Below are positions 1 to 11,278 of a stretch of 60,000 nt of DNA, piece by piece. The stretch lies in contig NC_092676.1 in NCBI RefSeq assembly GCF_964355755.1, positions 16,662,288 to 16,722,287 on the forward strand. Reading direction: 5' to 3'. The notes below the pieces were generated by a model that worked only from the letters and a program-made list of their open reading frames with translations, made no database searches and had not been told where the DNA came from. The stretch is from Antedon mediterranea. Its lineage: Eukaryota; Echinodermata; Crinoidea; Comatulida; Antedonidae. The stretch's first letter is position 1. The number at the start of each line of letters is the position of its first letter. A program made the position numbers and the translations under genes.

Positions 1-2421
1 GTGCCCAAAAATTTGCTCAATTGACAGAACTATCGAAAAGAGTTTCTGAGTGGGAGGACAAAATAATGCCTGTACTTCAAAACGAGGTAAAGTAATGTTT
101 ATTGTTATTTTTTAAGTAAAAATATGCCAAAAGTAAATTCAATTTTTTTTTTATGAGACTGAATTTCTCGTACATAGAATTCTTCAATGAAAGTTTTTGT
201 ATAACCTGCTGATGATAACGATGTAAACCAGACCAGAGTGTGTGGTGCTAAAAAAAGTTGACAACAATCATGTTAATATTGTTATATGAACAATAAAAAA
301 AAATTTTACATTGCAGGAACAATTTGGATATTTTGATATCCATGAATATGGAACAAGAGTAATAGACAAACTTGCAAATAAGTCTGAAAACTTAAACCCT
401 ATCACATTTAAGGATATTGTTTCCGAGAATACAAGTGTTGATGTTGGAAGATTATTTCTGGCTTCATTACAATTGGTAAGTTTTCTACTTCTACAGATTT
501 ATGTCTAGTATTAGGATTGTGTGTGTGTTAATTTAGGGTAAAATCAACCAATATTCTGAAAATTGGTACATCATGGATTTGGCTGAAATTTGTTTAGGGT
601 ACCTCAATATATATAATGAACACATGCAAAGTTTTAGCGCTTAACTCCGTCATTTTGAAAATATGGCCTATTGATCGTTAGAATTCACATAATTTAAGTG
701 ATTGAATATTTTGCGTTTTTAAATGTAATTTATGACATTTTAAAATTTAGATACAAAGCTGTAAATTAGTATAGGGTCAATTCCCACCATATAATGCAAA
801 TCAGGCCTAATTAATTTTCATTTTTAGACCTCCTTAATGGTAAGTAAGAACAATCAGAAAGGCTTTATATTGTAAAGTATATATGCATTGTTGAGGCATT
901 TGTGGTTGCCTCAATGAAATATTAGACCATTTACTCTTTTCAACTGTGTGTAGCATAGCGCTAAGGTTAGTTACAGGCCGAAAATGGGCAAAAAAACATT
1001 GATATTTATAGTGACCTTTGATCTAGGCAACATTTATTCATCCACATGAAATTATTACCACTTGTTAACACATTTCTGGTGTACCTCTGGACAAAATTCT
1101 GTATTGGAGACTTATCTCTATATGGTGCACGACAACAATGTGAAATTTTTGCCATTTTACGTGATCTACGGGATATTTCGTTGTGGCCACAACTACATAA
1201 TGTATATACACATACTGTATTCATACAACCATGAAGGAAATGGTACAACAGAAAGAGTTGAACCGCATTTGTCATTATTAGTAAATTGGGTCACTCATTG
1301 ACAGAATGAAAACAAAATTAATGCGTTGCTATAAAATGCTATGCTGACACAACACGGTAACATGTACGAGTATGTCATTTACGTTATAAAGGAGAAACCA
1401 TGTGATGTGCTGAATGTCTTCTTGATATTGGCCGGTGGATTCACGCAATTTTTACACTACAATAAAATTACAATGTTATTTCAAGTGACCTCACTAGCGG
1501 CCCATATTCCTAAAATGTTCTTACCTCAGCCCCAACAATGGCGAGACTGAGGTGGAGGACTCTTGGTCACTGGTACACTGGATGTCCAGGCTGTGGCTTG
1601 GTCCTGGGAACCTTATTTTAGTCCGTGAAGTTTGCGTAACATTCTTTAGTCCTCATAATGAATCTGTCCAGTAAAATAGTACAAAAGGTAAAATATGTGT
1701 GTTGTTAGATCTTTTAATTAGTAATGTTTAAGGCCACGGAATTCTCATCTATACAGTTATTCTTTGCGGAGGCATTAGATCATGATAATTATGAGTTTTT
1801 GCATGAGGATGGTAGATGATAGGGGACGGTAAATATGAATGGATATGTTAATTGAAATATAAAATATTACTCTGTGCATGTGTATAAGCCCAGTATACTC
1901 CGTTCTATTCTTATTGGAACTATTATTGGTAAATTTTTTAGTTCAAAACTAAACTTTCGAAAAACGTCTACCAAGCCTGTGTACAGGATCTGCGGACTAC
2001 AGTATGTCAGGACAGGGGCTGACTGTCATCGTTACTCATCGTCACTTTTATTTACTGTCTCCTTCACCTACCATCCCTATGCAAAAGCTCCCTAATTGCA
2101 CCCTAGGCCTACGTATTAATTAGCCTCATTTTGCCTCTACTGTATGATATAGACTGTTTTTATCATTGTAAATAATGTAAATTTGAGATCGTTTTTTGGA
2201 GGATCTCAAATGTTATTACAATGACTGTATATTAAACATTATAAATATTCGACACACACATAAGGATATCTATTTTTTAGGCCAACTCTGGAAATGTTAA
2301 TATCAGTTGTGAAACCACGGAAGGAGTTGCGGTAGTGGACACAATGCGATTAAAGCTTCTGCAACAGGAGCGCCATCATGAACAACTTGTTATGTACAGA
2401 GCACCATCAATTGTTAGTTAA
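1..2421 (+). CDS. NCAPH2: Condensin-2 complex subunit H2, last three coding exons (partial gene)
   Basis: Three exons splice in phase 0: 1-86 (entering from the left edge), 317-475 and 2281-2421, ending in TAA. Both introns are GT-AG (87-316 and 476-2280). Exon 2 reads EQFGYFDIHEYGTRVIDKL and later LFLASLQL; exon 3 reads VAVVDTMRLKLLQQERHHEQ and ends in YRAPSIVS. This order (FDIH-YG, then LASLQLAN, then VDTM-L-LL and a terminal APS) is the conserved C-terminal region of animal NCAPH2, the kleisin of condensin II that closes the SMC2-SMC4 ring during chromosome condensation. The N-terminal part lies outside the window. The family call rests on remembered family pattern, not on an alignment. 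The 1.8-kb second intron contains no recognisable element. The ORF at 311-508 is exon 2 plus intron read-through. Confidence 0.88.
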
Positions 2422-2614
2422 CCTTTTAATAGTTTCAGTTTAGATTAAGTAACTGCATGCCTGTTAAATAAGTAAAGTACTAAATTATTATTACATTATT
2501 AATCATGTGTGAAACTGTTGAACCTCTTCCAAGACACAGACAAAATGTTTTATAACAAACATTTATTATTGTTTAAACATTTAAATGGTCTTTTATTTAA
2601 AATGTAAAATTTAT

Positions 2615-2620
2615 AATAAA
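2615..2620 (+). terminator. Candidate polyadenylation signal of NCAPH2
   Basis: AATAAA lies 194 bp after the NCAPH2 stop codon in T- and A-rich sequence. It is the first perfect hexamer noticed downstream. Position is the only support. Confidence 0.4.
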
Positions 2621-2739
2621 ATAATATTGGTAATTCGCCAGTAGCCGATCACACTTAGAGGTGAGATATTTCCCTTTATAAATATTAAGTATTTCTGTTC
2701 AATTGCATTTCACTTAGTTTAGATAGCAGATTTTTAACA

Positions 2740-4080
2740 TTTTAATATGGTTGTGATATTTCCAAATATGGTAGTGCTATGACATCATCATTCTCATATA
2801 TGAGCACATCACATAAAGTTTTACAGTGTACCAGGCTACTACATGATTTTAAAATGTTTCTTGTCATCATTATATTTACATTTGGCTTAGAGTAACCATA
2901 TTCAGTGTTTTCAGATTGCCTGGTGTTATGACCATGTCTGTCAAATACCATTTCTATTCCATTACATAGAATTGACGATGCAGTTCCATTAAAACATGAT
3001 AATTTCTTATTTGAAATTTTCCATGAAAAATCATTAATTATGTCATCACCACATGTGGTTTTATAATTATTTGTAATAATGCTTGCACCTCTTTTTTTGT
3101 AATTTGTATATTTTCATTTTCATCCCTACTGTTACCACAAACTAAGATATCATAAGTCCATACATGGTGGTATTGTGGTTATCGCTAAATTTTTACTGTA
3201 CTTATATTGTATGAAAGCTTTTTCCTGGTTGTCCCACATACAAGAGTGGAAGCTCATTGTTAAGTGCAAGTTTGTCAAAATGTAATTTCTGTGTCTCTTT
3301 TTTTTTGCTTTTTTAGTTGTTCGTAGATATCGTCCTGTTCTGTGTTTCCAGGTTTGTTGTTAATTTTGGCTAGTATTGTATTTCTTAATTTGCAGTTCAT
3401 GAGGAGTTCACATAGACTTCCAAGATTGGTACATGTGGGGGTAGATTCTTAGCTGTTTGAACTTGTCTCTCTATAACATCATTTACTTGTGGTCTCCTTG
3501 GTGATGTTGTGACATGATCAAATGACCATTCACATGCGAATTCATGGTATGCTTGACTATCAGAATGTGGTCTGTTATCATTTACTACCTTCTAAACTCT
3601 GCAAAAACTTGCTTAGTGATGTTCACAATTAATGCTCAGTGACATGGGAGTTTCTTAATTATAGGGAATTTGCTATAGAAGTCTGTGATAAGAAGATATT
3701 TCTGCTTGTTTAGCTCAACAGATCTGTAGCAATTGTGCTCTTGAGGTATCTCATGAGGTAGAAATTTTCTGGTGTCTTAGCATGTTGGTGTTCTTGACAT
3801 ATTTCACAGGTACTAGCTTGTTAATGTTGTTCCAAAAAACAGACTCAAGTAGCTTTGTTTGTTCTCGTCCTAGTTGTGCTGTGTGTAGTTGCTTTAGTAT
3901 CTCTTTTTGCATGTGCACTAGTATGATGATTCTTTAATACGTCTAAACTATGACTATCTACTAGGCCTTATTGTTCTCTGCTACCTATCTCTCTGGTTAG
4001 ATGCATCATGCCGATGATTCTGATAGGGTCTTTGTATTCCCTGTTGTAGGTATTGCTGGCCTGAAAAAGACATTGCTGTG
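2740..4080 (-). pseudogene. Gypsy (Ty3) retrotransposon integrase remnant
   Basis: Reading the minus strand from about 3960 down to 3290 and switching frames at several indels gives a recognisable Gypsy integrase. It starts with a zinc-binding stretch containing CEICQEHQHA (about 3785). Next comes the first catalytic block, LITDFYSKF (about 3690), then a degraded DN-PH block, then IERQVQTAK (about 3460), which supplies the third acidic residue. Lower coordinates hold poorly preserved sequence resembling the integrase C-terminal arm. Many stops and frameshifts make it non-functional. No LTRs were found. It is an old fragment lying between NCAPH2 and the BEL insertions. Confidence 0.7.
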
Positions 4081-4249
4081 GTGTTTCTGTAAACGTGGAT
4101 AACATCCTGTTGAGGGAACTTTTCGCCTATATGGGAGGTTTTTTCACAAATCTTGGTCTGTTGGATCTTTTACAATGCCTACATTGGTCAGGAATAACTA
4201 AAAGCTGTCTAGACTCGTCTACACCTTTAAGATATACCATGATGTCAAT

Positions 4250-4500
4250 TTTTTTAGCAGAAAATTTTACAAATATTTCTAACCAACATACGTACTGTAC
4301 GAGGAAATCAAATGAACATTTTGTAATTCCTAATATCAAATGGTTAGCTTCGAAAATATTTGATTATAATACTATTAAATATTGGAATATTCTTTCATCA
4401 AACATTAAATGTATAGACACTTAATGAGTATAAATGTGCTATAAAGCTTTATCTTTTAGTAATGTGCATGCTAGACTGATTTGTTATTATAAACTTTTGT
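4250..4500 (+). pseudogene. LINE reverse-transcriptase C-terminal fragment
   Basis: The plus strand encodes HTYCTRKSNEHFVIPNIKW, then FDYNTIKYWNILSSNIK. This matches the usual end of CR1/Jockey-type LINE ORF2: Y-TR, a basic stretch, a WN-LP-like block, then I-K. An early stop follows and no catalytic RT motifs remain. The upstream part of the ORF (from 4095) shows no homology that I recognise. Confidence 0.5.
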
Positions 4501-4619
4501 TATATTTCTGTGAATTTTTCTATGTTTTTTTGAAAATAAGCTTTTTTAGCTCTATGGTTAATCTTTTTGTGGATTGTACCGAATAAAACAATCAAACATA
4601 CAGTGGCTTTCTGTTGCTC

Positions 4620-4965
4620 TTTAAGGTCGTTTTACTCATCTCCAAACAACATTTTTGTTACTGGGATTGATGGTTTGCAGAGATGCGCATATTGTTAATA
4701 TTGATATCTGTTTTTTCAAATCCTTTCGGAGACAGTATATTTCATAATTGGCATGCCTTAACAGTGCCAAAGCATTCTGTCGGTTTTCTTTTATGCTGTC
4801 TCCTGACAGGGACTGTAGGAAGGCATTTAGCCCCATTTTCAAACTTCTTTAGACTCTTTGCAATTTTAAATCTCTAGCTTTTGTCTGGTTTTCCCAAATG
4901 GGATGATTGTCCTTTTGTATGTCAAGAAGTGGAGAGTTTGCTGGTGGTGGATATTTGTGTTTCAT
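4620..4965 (-). pseudogene. Gag-like remnant of a tyrosine-recombinase (DIRS-like) retroelement
   Basis: Two minus-strand frames joined by an indel give PPANSPLLDIQKDNHPIWEN (about 4950-4890), then NAFLQSL and NALALLRHANYEIYCLRKD (about 4820-4730). A motif of this type (a cysteine- or proline-rich NCP block, an NP-IW block, then ALLGHAN--R-) is common in gag-like proteins of DIRS/Ngaro-type elements in animal genomes. The assignment is from memory and is uncertain. The fragment is too short and too interrupted to act. Confidence 0.35.
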
Positions 4966-5269
4966 CGCCTATTTTCTCCTCAAGTTTATTTTGAGTCTGA
5001 ACAACTTTTATAAATATAGGGCCTAATCCCAACAGAATTGCAAGAAAATGTTTTTTTGATGTATTTCAATAAGATATGGTCTCAAAAAACATATATGAAA
5101 ATCAGACTACCGCAAAGGTTCAAAATTTTACGTAAAAAAGAAATTCTTTAAAATACACTTTTTTTAAATTTTGTTGAAACATGACCGGAAATTCCAATTT
5201 GTGACTTTTGCCACATATGGCATGACGTTTATATAGCTACCTAACTGCAAATTTTATCAAGCCTGTGCC

Positions 5270-5506
5270 ATCCATCGATCGAATATACATCTTGTTGGTC
5301 GATCTTCCCAATGTTTAAACACTTCCAGAACAGGTCCGTAATGTAAAGGAAGTAGGTTTTGATGTGTTCCCGAAGTGGTCAAATAAATTGTGCTTTAGCT
5401 AATGTCCTATTACTCTGGTCGTCAATGACTGCAGAAACCACAACCGCTTCTTCATGGTTTCTGGGAAGATCAGTACAGTATCTTGGAAATTTTAGAACAT
5501 GAACGT
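5270..5506 (-). pseudogene. Older BEL/Pao element, protease part left of the young insertion
   Basis: On the minus strand this flank continues the gag-protease reading seen at 11708-12030 on the other side of the young BEL element. It contains a DDQSNRTLAKAQF block, the aspartic-protease region typical of one BEL/Pao lineage, and then TLRTCSG. Stops and an indel interrupt it. It dissolves into unrecognised sequence below about 5270. Together with the right flank it shows that the young element landed inside the older protease gene. Confidence 0.6.
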
Positions 5507-5935
5507 TGTAACTGCTCTTGGGCTCGGAGCAAGTTTGGAATGTAGAGGGCGTCGTTTAGTCAAGTCACACAAACGCGAACAAGGCAACACTATGACCATC
5601 AGTTAAACAATCTTCAATTTATTATGTTCCAACCGTGTCTGTCTGACTACCTTTTATTAGTTCGTTCGGTGAGTGAATATGACCGCTCTAAGCCTCAAAT
5701 CTTATGTCAATATTCTCCTTTCAAACATTATCTCAATTTAGTAATCATCTGCAACTGAACACAATGTGTAATTTGGCATTTACGCTCGCAAATCTGGCAT
5801 TTTCTACCATCAATAAACCCACGTGCATTGCCGACTGATGCTAGTTGCGCTCTTCCGACGCGAAGTCAAAGTTCGTTCTACCTCACAAATACAATTTAAA
5901 ACGCTGGGGGCGCGCTGCATGGGAAAGATCTAACA
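5507..5935 (-). repeat. 3' LTR of the BEL/Pao element
   Basis: It is 429 bp, starts TGTAACTGC and ends GATCTAACA on the plus strand. It differs from the other LTR at three positions (C/T in a CTCGC context near 5792, C/A before AATAAA, and T/C near 5840). The 5-bp direct repeat AACGT lies immediately to its left. Confidence 0.95.
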
Positions 5936-6018
5936 CTCCCCACGCTGAAATCAAACACACAACACAGGATTTCAGAACTTTATTTCACAAACAATCTTAA
6001 CTAATTAACAATGTGTAA

Positions 6019-9000
6019 TTAACAATGGTTCACATCTTTAGCGATGGATCCTCTGTATATTATGCAAAGCTTTGCGATAGGACGTTTCAAAACTCCACCT
6101 GCAATCTTGACATCAACGCTACGTACCTTTCCATCCTTTCCTTTGTAGACTGAGATAACTTTGCCCATAGGCAATCTACCTCTCGGCATGGTTTCATCTA
6201 CTAAAAGTACAATGTCACATACCTCCACATTCTGTCTAGGCGTCGTCCATTTGTGTCTCTTTTGGAGAAGAGGGAGGTACTCCTTCTTCCAACGAGTCCA
6301 AAAAATATTAGCTAAATATTGAACCTGACGCCAACGTCTTTTACCATAGGCTTCAATTCTACCTATCGGCGCAGCAGGTCCCTTTCTCATCAAAAGAAGA
6401 TGATTAGGGGTTAAGGGCTCATCATCGTAAGCCTCTGGTGACAAGTCTGTAAGAGGTCTAGAATTTAATATGGATTCAACCTCAGCTAGAACAGTTTGTA
6501 GTACATCATTAGTAACTGTTTGTTGTCTTAGAACACTATATAATGTTTTTCTCACTGACCTTATTAGGCGTTCCCATACGCCTCCGAAATGACTGGCTGA
6601 GGGTGGGTTAAAGTGCCACTCAACCCCTTTGGTGTGAAGAAATTCTTCTACAATGCTTTGGTTCATTTCAGCTAGAGCATTTCGAAGTTCCCTTTCGCCT
6701 CCAACAAAGTTGGTTCCGTTGTCGCTAAATATTTTAGAAGGCTCGCCACGTCTTGCTACAAATCGTCTGTAGGCGTTTATAAACGAGTCTGTGCTTAAAC
6801 TGTCGGCAACTTCAAGGTGGACGGCTCTTGTCACCAGACATGTGAAGATGCATCCATATCGTTTCACGGTCGAACGACCTTGTCTGACATCTATGGGTCC
6901 AAAGTAGTCAATCCCAGTGAAAGTAAAAGGTGGTTTATCTGCGGTAACACGTTCTTCTGGTAGAGGCGCCATTTGTTGTTCACCTCGTCGTGCATTTTGT
7001 CTTTTACATATAACACAGTGTCTTAAGATACCTTTTACTACCGACCTACCTTTCAGGATCCAAAACCGTTCGCGGAGTGCGTTCAACGTTGCGGACCATC
7101 CATTATGTCCAACACTTTGATGATAGTACATAACTAGCGTTCTCACCGATTCTCCGTCGTTAGCTAATATTATAGGGTGCTGGGCATCGTAGTCAATTCT
7201 GGCATAATCCAGTCTACCTCCAACTTTGAGTAGACCACCTAAGAGTACTGGGTTTAAGTCTTTAATTCTCTTGTCTGTATTCCAGTTTGGAAATGAGTGT
7301 CTCTGTTTACATGATAAGATCATCGTCTCACTTTCTCTCAGTTCGGATACGAGCAGGTTGTTAGTTGCAACGGGTTGATGTTTCACCTTGGCTCTAAGGG
7401 ATCTTACAAATCGTAATACCCACCCAAGGACACGTATCTGCTTCGTCCAAGATGAATATTTACCTATCAATGTTGCTATGAAACTGTTTTCACAGGTCTG
7501 GATCTGGTTTACTACAACCACTGGTTTCTTCACTTCCGGATCAGGAGTCAGTTGATCACTGTCTACAAATTTCGACACAGGCCAGTAGGCTTCATCTCTG
7601 TACAGAAAGTCAGGACCTGTCAACCACTTACCCAATTCATAAGTACCCCGTGAACCTTCGTCAGCGGGATTCTCCTTGGTTGGCACGTGTCTCCATTGGT
7701 GTTTGCTGGATTCGCTAAGTATCTTAGATACTCTATTAGCTACAAAGGTTTTGTAGCGACGGTTTTCATTTCTGATGTAACTGAGGACAATCATAGAATC
7801 GCTCCAGTAGACGGTCTCGTTAATGGAATAAGAAAGTTCTCTTCGAATGGTACTGTCGAGGGTTGCGGCTAGTACTGCGGCCATCAGTTCTAATCTGGGA
7901 ATAGTTACAAGTTTCAACGGTGTAACTCTAGCTCTACCAATGATGAATTCAACTGTAGGCTTCTTACCGTCTGGTTCGATACGAAAATAGGCCACTGCAG
8001 CATACCCCTTTTCGGACGCGTCACAGAAGATATGCATTTGCACAGCAGTAGTTATATCAAGTTTTACCCACCGAGGAACGCTGACCTGTGATAGAATAGA
8101 TGTACGGTCGAGCCATTGACTCCATGTCTTCTTCTCGTCTTCAGTTAAAGGTTGATCCCAATCAGCACCTCTCCTACAAACTTCTTGAAGAAGAGACCTT
8201 GCTAATAAAACAAATGGGGCAGCTATACCTAAGGGGTCAAATACAGAACTGGTAACTGACAGCAGTCCTCTTCTGGTCATCGGTTTGTCTTTGGGAGTAA
8301 GCTGAAAAGTAAAACTGTCGCTTCCGGCATCCCAACAGACACCAAGGGTCCGTTCCGTAGGTAACTCATCGAGAGAGAGCGACACTGATGGAGCTCGTTC
8401 AGATTCGTCTATGCTATCGAGCACGTCTCTGTTATTGCTTAACCATTTTGTCAGTCTGAAGCCACCTTCACTAAGAATACCAGAGAGCCTCTGAACCAAG
8501 TGCTTCGCAACATCTATACTTTCAACAGAGCTGAGACAATCGTTAACATAAAATCCAGTACGTATGGTCTCTATGGCCATCTTACCAACTTCATCTTCAT
8601 TCTGCTTCTCGTTGTCATCTGCTGTCTGCTTCAAGGCTTTACTAGAGCAGCATGGCGATGAGGTTGCACCAAACAAGTGCACGCACATCCGGTACTCTTT
8701 AGGCTGAGCATCTAGGTTGCCGTTCTCCCACCACAGGAATCTTAACACATCTCTCTCGGAGTCGATCATCCTTACTTGATGGAACATGGCTTCGATATCG
8801 GCAACTATGGATACTTTCCTCTGTCGGAATCGAATAAGCACGCCTAACAGATCGTTCATAAACCCTGGCCCTTTAAGTAGATGATCATTCAAGGATGTCC
8901 CAGCGAACTTGGCAGCGCAGTCATATACGACTCGAACTTTCCTTTTATGAGGATGCACAACCGGATGATGGGGCAGAAACCAGACATTACCGGCATTTCC

Positions 9001-9615
9001 TTCGTTGAGCACTGGCTCCGCGTATCCCTTCTTGATGTAACCCTCAATAACTTCGGTATATTTAGAGTGCATGGTCTCGTCAGATACTAGTCTTCTCTTT
9101 AGCGAGCTAAGTCTTGACAACGCCATCGATTTGTTGTTGGGTAGATTGTGGTCTTCTCTTCTCCAAAGCAGACCCATCTCATAATGATTATCTTCCATCT
9201 TCTTTATAGTTGAGCGGATAATTTCATGCGCTCTGATGTCTTCCTTTGAGTCTTGCTCGTCTGACAGTCCACTATTTTCGATGGCCCATGAACGTTGAAT
9301 CTCATCAAGAAGCCGCTGGTTACTGACGTTGATTCGGTTAAAATAACTCTTCTTGGTACCGTGTCCTCCTGGCCCCATAATCGACCATCCAAGAGGTGTC
9401 TTTACGCCATAAGGGTCTATAGGTCTTCCCTTTCTTTCATCCAACACCCAAAACGCTTGAGGTGAGTCTGCTCCGATTAAGAGGTCGACTTTAGCGGACT
9501 TCGGATTCTCCCATGGAAAAGACCTTAAATGTTCCCACTTACCTAGTTCCTCAACAGTAGAGAAACTCTCCATTGGTGCTGGTATTTTAGCTACAGTCAG
9601 AAATTCGACATTCAT
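6019..9615 (-). CDS. pol: BEL/Pao Pol polyprotein (RT, RNase H, integrase), RT active site altered
   Basis: The 1198-aa open frame lacks a complete protease, whose remnant is at the end of gag. Domains in order: a linker with LLIGADSPQAFWVL (residues 45-58); reverse transcriptase with motif A DIEAMF (D273), motif B HLFGATSS (313-320) and motif C reading YVND (356-359) instead of YVDD; RNase H with D532, E576 and D606; integrase zinc site H832, H837, C867, C870; catalytic triad D903 (GIDYFG), D965 (SDNGTNF) and E1015 (VWERL); and a C-terminal DUF5641-type barrel (about 1145-1185). The first Met follows an in-frame open stretch, so the true start is probably by fusion or frameshift from gag. 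Asn358 replaces a metal-binding Asp, so the RT should be inactive even though the remaining frame is open. Confidence 0.92.
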   Translation of the reverse strand: MNVEFLTVAKIPAPMESFSTVEELGKWEHLRSFPWENPKSAKVDLLIGADSPQAFWVLDERKGRPIDPYGVKTPLGWSIMGPGGHGTKKSYFNRINVSNQRLLDEIQRSWAIENSGLSDEQDSKEDIRAHEIIRSTIKKMEDNHYEMGLLWRREDHNLPNNKSMALSRLSSLKRRLVSDETMHSKYTEVIEGYIKKGYAEPVLNEGNAGNVWFLPHHPVVHPHKRKVRVVYDCAAKFAGTSLNDHLLKGPGFMNDLLGVLIRFRQRKVSIVADIEAMFHQVRMIDSERDVLRFLWWENGNLDAQPKEYRMCVHLFGATSSPCCSSKALKQTADDNEKQNEDEVGKMAIETIRTGFYVNDCLSSVESIDVAKHLVQRLSGILSEGGFRLTKWLSNNRDVLDSIDESERAPSVSLSLDELPTERTLGVCWDAGSDSFTFQLTPKDKPMTRRGLLSVTSSVFDPLGIAAPFVLLARSLLQEVCRRGADWDQPLTEDEKKTWSQWLDRTSILSQVSVPRWVKLDITTAVQMHIFCDASEKGYAAVAYFRIEPDGKKPTVEFIIGRARVTPLKLVTIPRLELMAAVLAATLDSTIRRELSYSINETVYWSDSMIVLSYIRNENRRYKTFVANRVSKILSESSKHQWRHVPTKENPADEGSRGTYELGKWLTGPDFLYRDEAYWPVSKFVDSDQLTPDPEVKKPVVVVNQIQTCENSFIATLIGKYSSWTKQIRVLGWVLRFVRSLRAKVKHQPVATNNLLVSELRESETMILSCKQRHSFPNWNTDKRIKDLNPVLLGGLLKVGGRLDYARIDYDAQHPIILANDGESVRTLVMYYHQSVGHNGWSATLNALRERFWILKGRSVVKGILRHCVICKRQNARRGEQQMAPLPEERVTADKPPFTFTGIDYFGPIDVRQGRSTVKRYGCIFTCLVTRAVHLEVADSLSTDSFINAYRRFVARRGEPSKIFSDNGTNFVGGERELRNALAEMNQSIVEEFLHTKGVEWHFNPPSASHFGGVWERLIRSVRKTLYSVLRQQTVTNDVLQTVLAEVESILNSRPLTDLSPEAYDDEPLTPNHLLLMRKGPAAPIGRIEAYGKRRWRQVQYLANIFWTRWKKEYLPLLQKRHKWTTPRQNVEVCDIVLLVDETMPRGRLPMGKVISVYKGKDGKVRSVDVKIAGGVLKRPIAKLCIIYRGSIAKDVNHC

Positions 9616-9644
9616 TTCTTGGCATTCAAACTTACCTTTGACTC

Positions 9645-11126
9645 CTAACTCAAACTTCCAACCCTCGTTCTCAAGTCTCCATTGATGGTGGATGACGTGT
9701 ACTTTAGTCTCTCGCCTCTAGCACCTAATGCACATCTGAGGTCTTCAGAACACAGACTTGTGTCTGATCCGTGATTTCCATTTTTCGCTGTCACGATCAC
9801 TGGCAGGATTCTCATGAATACCTTGTTTCCACTGGAAACAACTCCAGAATTCACCTTAGCTTCGTTCGTTACCTTAACGACTGTGGGAGAAGGCGGATGC
9901 AGCATGTTATGGTGTTTCTCAGATCCGCACTTGCAGGTCCATTTTCTTGTGCATCTAGAACCTACATGACCGGATACTAAACACCTAAAACACAGTCTCT
10001 TGGATTTAGCAATTTCCACTCTCTTTTCGTAATTACCTTCAACAAATTCTTTGCACTTGTAAACCTGGTGATTACCATCACAAACAAAACACCTTACTGG
10101 CTTGCTACTTATGTGATTAGACTGAACGTTAACTGGCTTGTGACTCCTTCTGTCACTCGCAGAATGTCTGGATTTCGATAGATTCTTACCGAACATCGTT
10201 GACGATATTTCTGCGTTCTTTACTAGCAAACTAAGCAAATCTTTAAACCCAGGCTCCCTATTTTCACTAGTTAGGATGTCATGCGCCTTTTTAATCCATG
10301 TTGTTTGCAAGTGGTTGGGCAAAAGATCCTGCACCTTTAAGATGTTTGTAGTGCTATTTAGATCATTTGTGTAGCCGAGCTTAGTTAATGTAACAAAGCA
10401 TTTTTTCATTGAGGCGATAAGATCCCAAAGGGAATCGGCATCATTAGCCCTAACAGGACTTCTGTTGGTAAGCTCATGCATTAGCGCGCCTAGTATCATG
10501 TGAGGTTGACCGAACTGGCTCTTTAAAATGCATTTGGCTTCATCATAGCCTCCGTCGCCTAACAAGTCACAGCACTCGATATAGCTACGCGCTTTGCCTT
10601 TACACATAGTCTTCAAATGTTGCAGACGAGTAGCATTACAACTTAGTTTTGATTCGATGTTAACTTCAAAGTTAGTTATGAAAGAAAAATATTCAATAGG
10701 ATCGTCAGAGAACTTGAGATATTCTGCCTTAGGCAGTTCTAGTGCTAACTTAATTTCTTTGAAATCACTTAAACAATTTGATGACACACTTATGTTACTA
10801 ACATTATCACCATCAATATTATCATGGTTACCTGAAGTAGTGGTAGGTACAACTACCGCACTCCCATCACTGGATGGACTAACCTTATCCTTCAGAAAGC
10901 TCTCGGTTGCAAGTCTTACTTCCAGGAAAGTACCCTGGACTTCTTCCATCCATTTCTCCTCTTGCGCGTAGGCCTCGTCGTCTTCGATTTCGTCGGACAA
11001 GCTTCGATGCGCGGACTCCACGGCTTCAAATGTAGTTGTCACTTTCTGGAAGAGATCCTCAACGGTTTTGATGTTTACTCCCTCTTTGTCAAGGGCAGAC
11101 TTCCACAGGTTCACTGCTCGCGTCAT
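9645..11126 (-). CDS. gag: BEL/Pao Gag with truncated protease
   Basis: The 493-aa ORF starts about 150 bp inside the 5' LTR. Residues 1-80 are charged, helical and gag-like, and 130-310 form the conserved gag body. Two zinc knuckles follow: C346-C349-H353-C358 (CX2CX3HX4C) and C379-C382-H387-C392 (CX2CX4HX4C). The protease begins with RILPVIV (439-445), but the segment before GSDTSL is shortened and reads NGNHGSD, so the catalytic Asp expected just before -G-S is absent. The frame ends at SLS (493). The homologous continuation (WKFELGVKGK) lies in the next frame and leads into pol. That looks like a mutation, although a -1 recoding site cannot be excluded. I saw no classic slippery heptamer. 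Confidence 0.9.
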   Translation of the reverse strand: MTRAVNLWKSALDKEGVNIKTVEDLFQKVTTTFEAVESAHRSLSDEIEDDEAYAQEEKWMEEVQGTFLEVRLATESFLKDKVSPSSDGSAVVVPTTTSGNHDNIDGDNVSNISVSSNCLSDFKEIKLALELPKAEYLKFSDDPIEYFSFITNFEVNIESKLSCNATRLQHLKTMCKGKARSYIECCDLLGDGGYDEAKCILKSQFGQPHMILGALMHELTNRSPVRANDADSLWDLIASMKKCFVTLTKLGYTNDLNSTTNILKVQDLLPNHLQTTWIKKAHDILTSENREPGFKDLLSLLVKNAEISSTMFGKNLSKSRHSASDRRSHKPVNVQSNHISSKPVRCFVCDGNHQVYKCKEFVEGNYEKRVEIAKSKRLCFRCLVSGHVGSRCTRKWTCKCGSEKHHNMLHPPSPTVVKVTNEAKVNSGVVSSGNKVFMRILPVIVTAKNGNHGSDTSLCSEDLRCALGARGERLKYTSSTINGDLRTRVGSLS

Positions 11127-11278
11127 CGCGCCTTTACAGTTTCTCCGCTGTCTACTATATTGAGTAGCTATGTTGTGCTCAGATGTTCTTCCAGTCGTTG
11201 AAGAACCAGTACTTTTCCACAGTAGCTTTACACGATGTCGTCGAGGTCGTCACTCACTGCTAGTTGTCATTCACTCAC

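Noticed and set aside
10594-10971. 125-aa plus-strand ORF
   Set aside because: Shadow of the BEL gag gene on the other strand.
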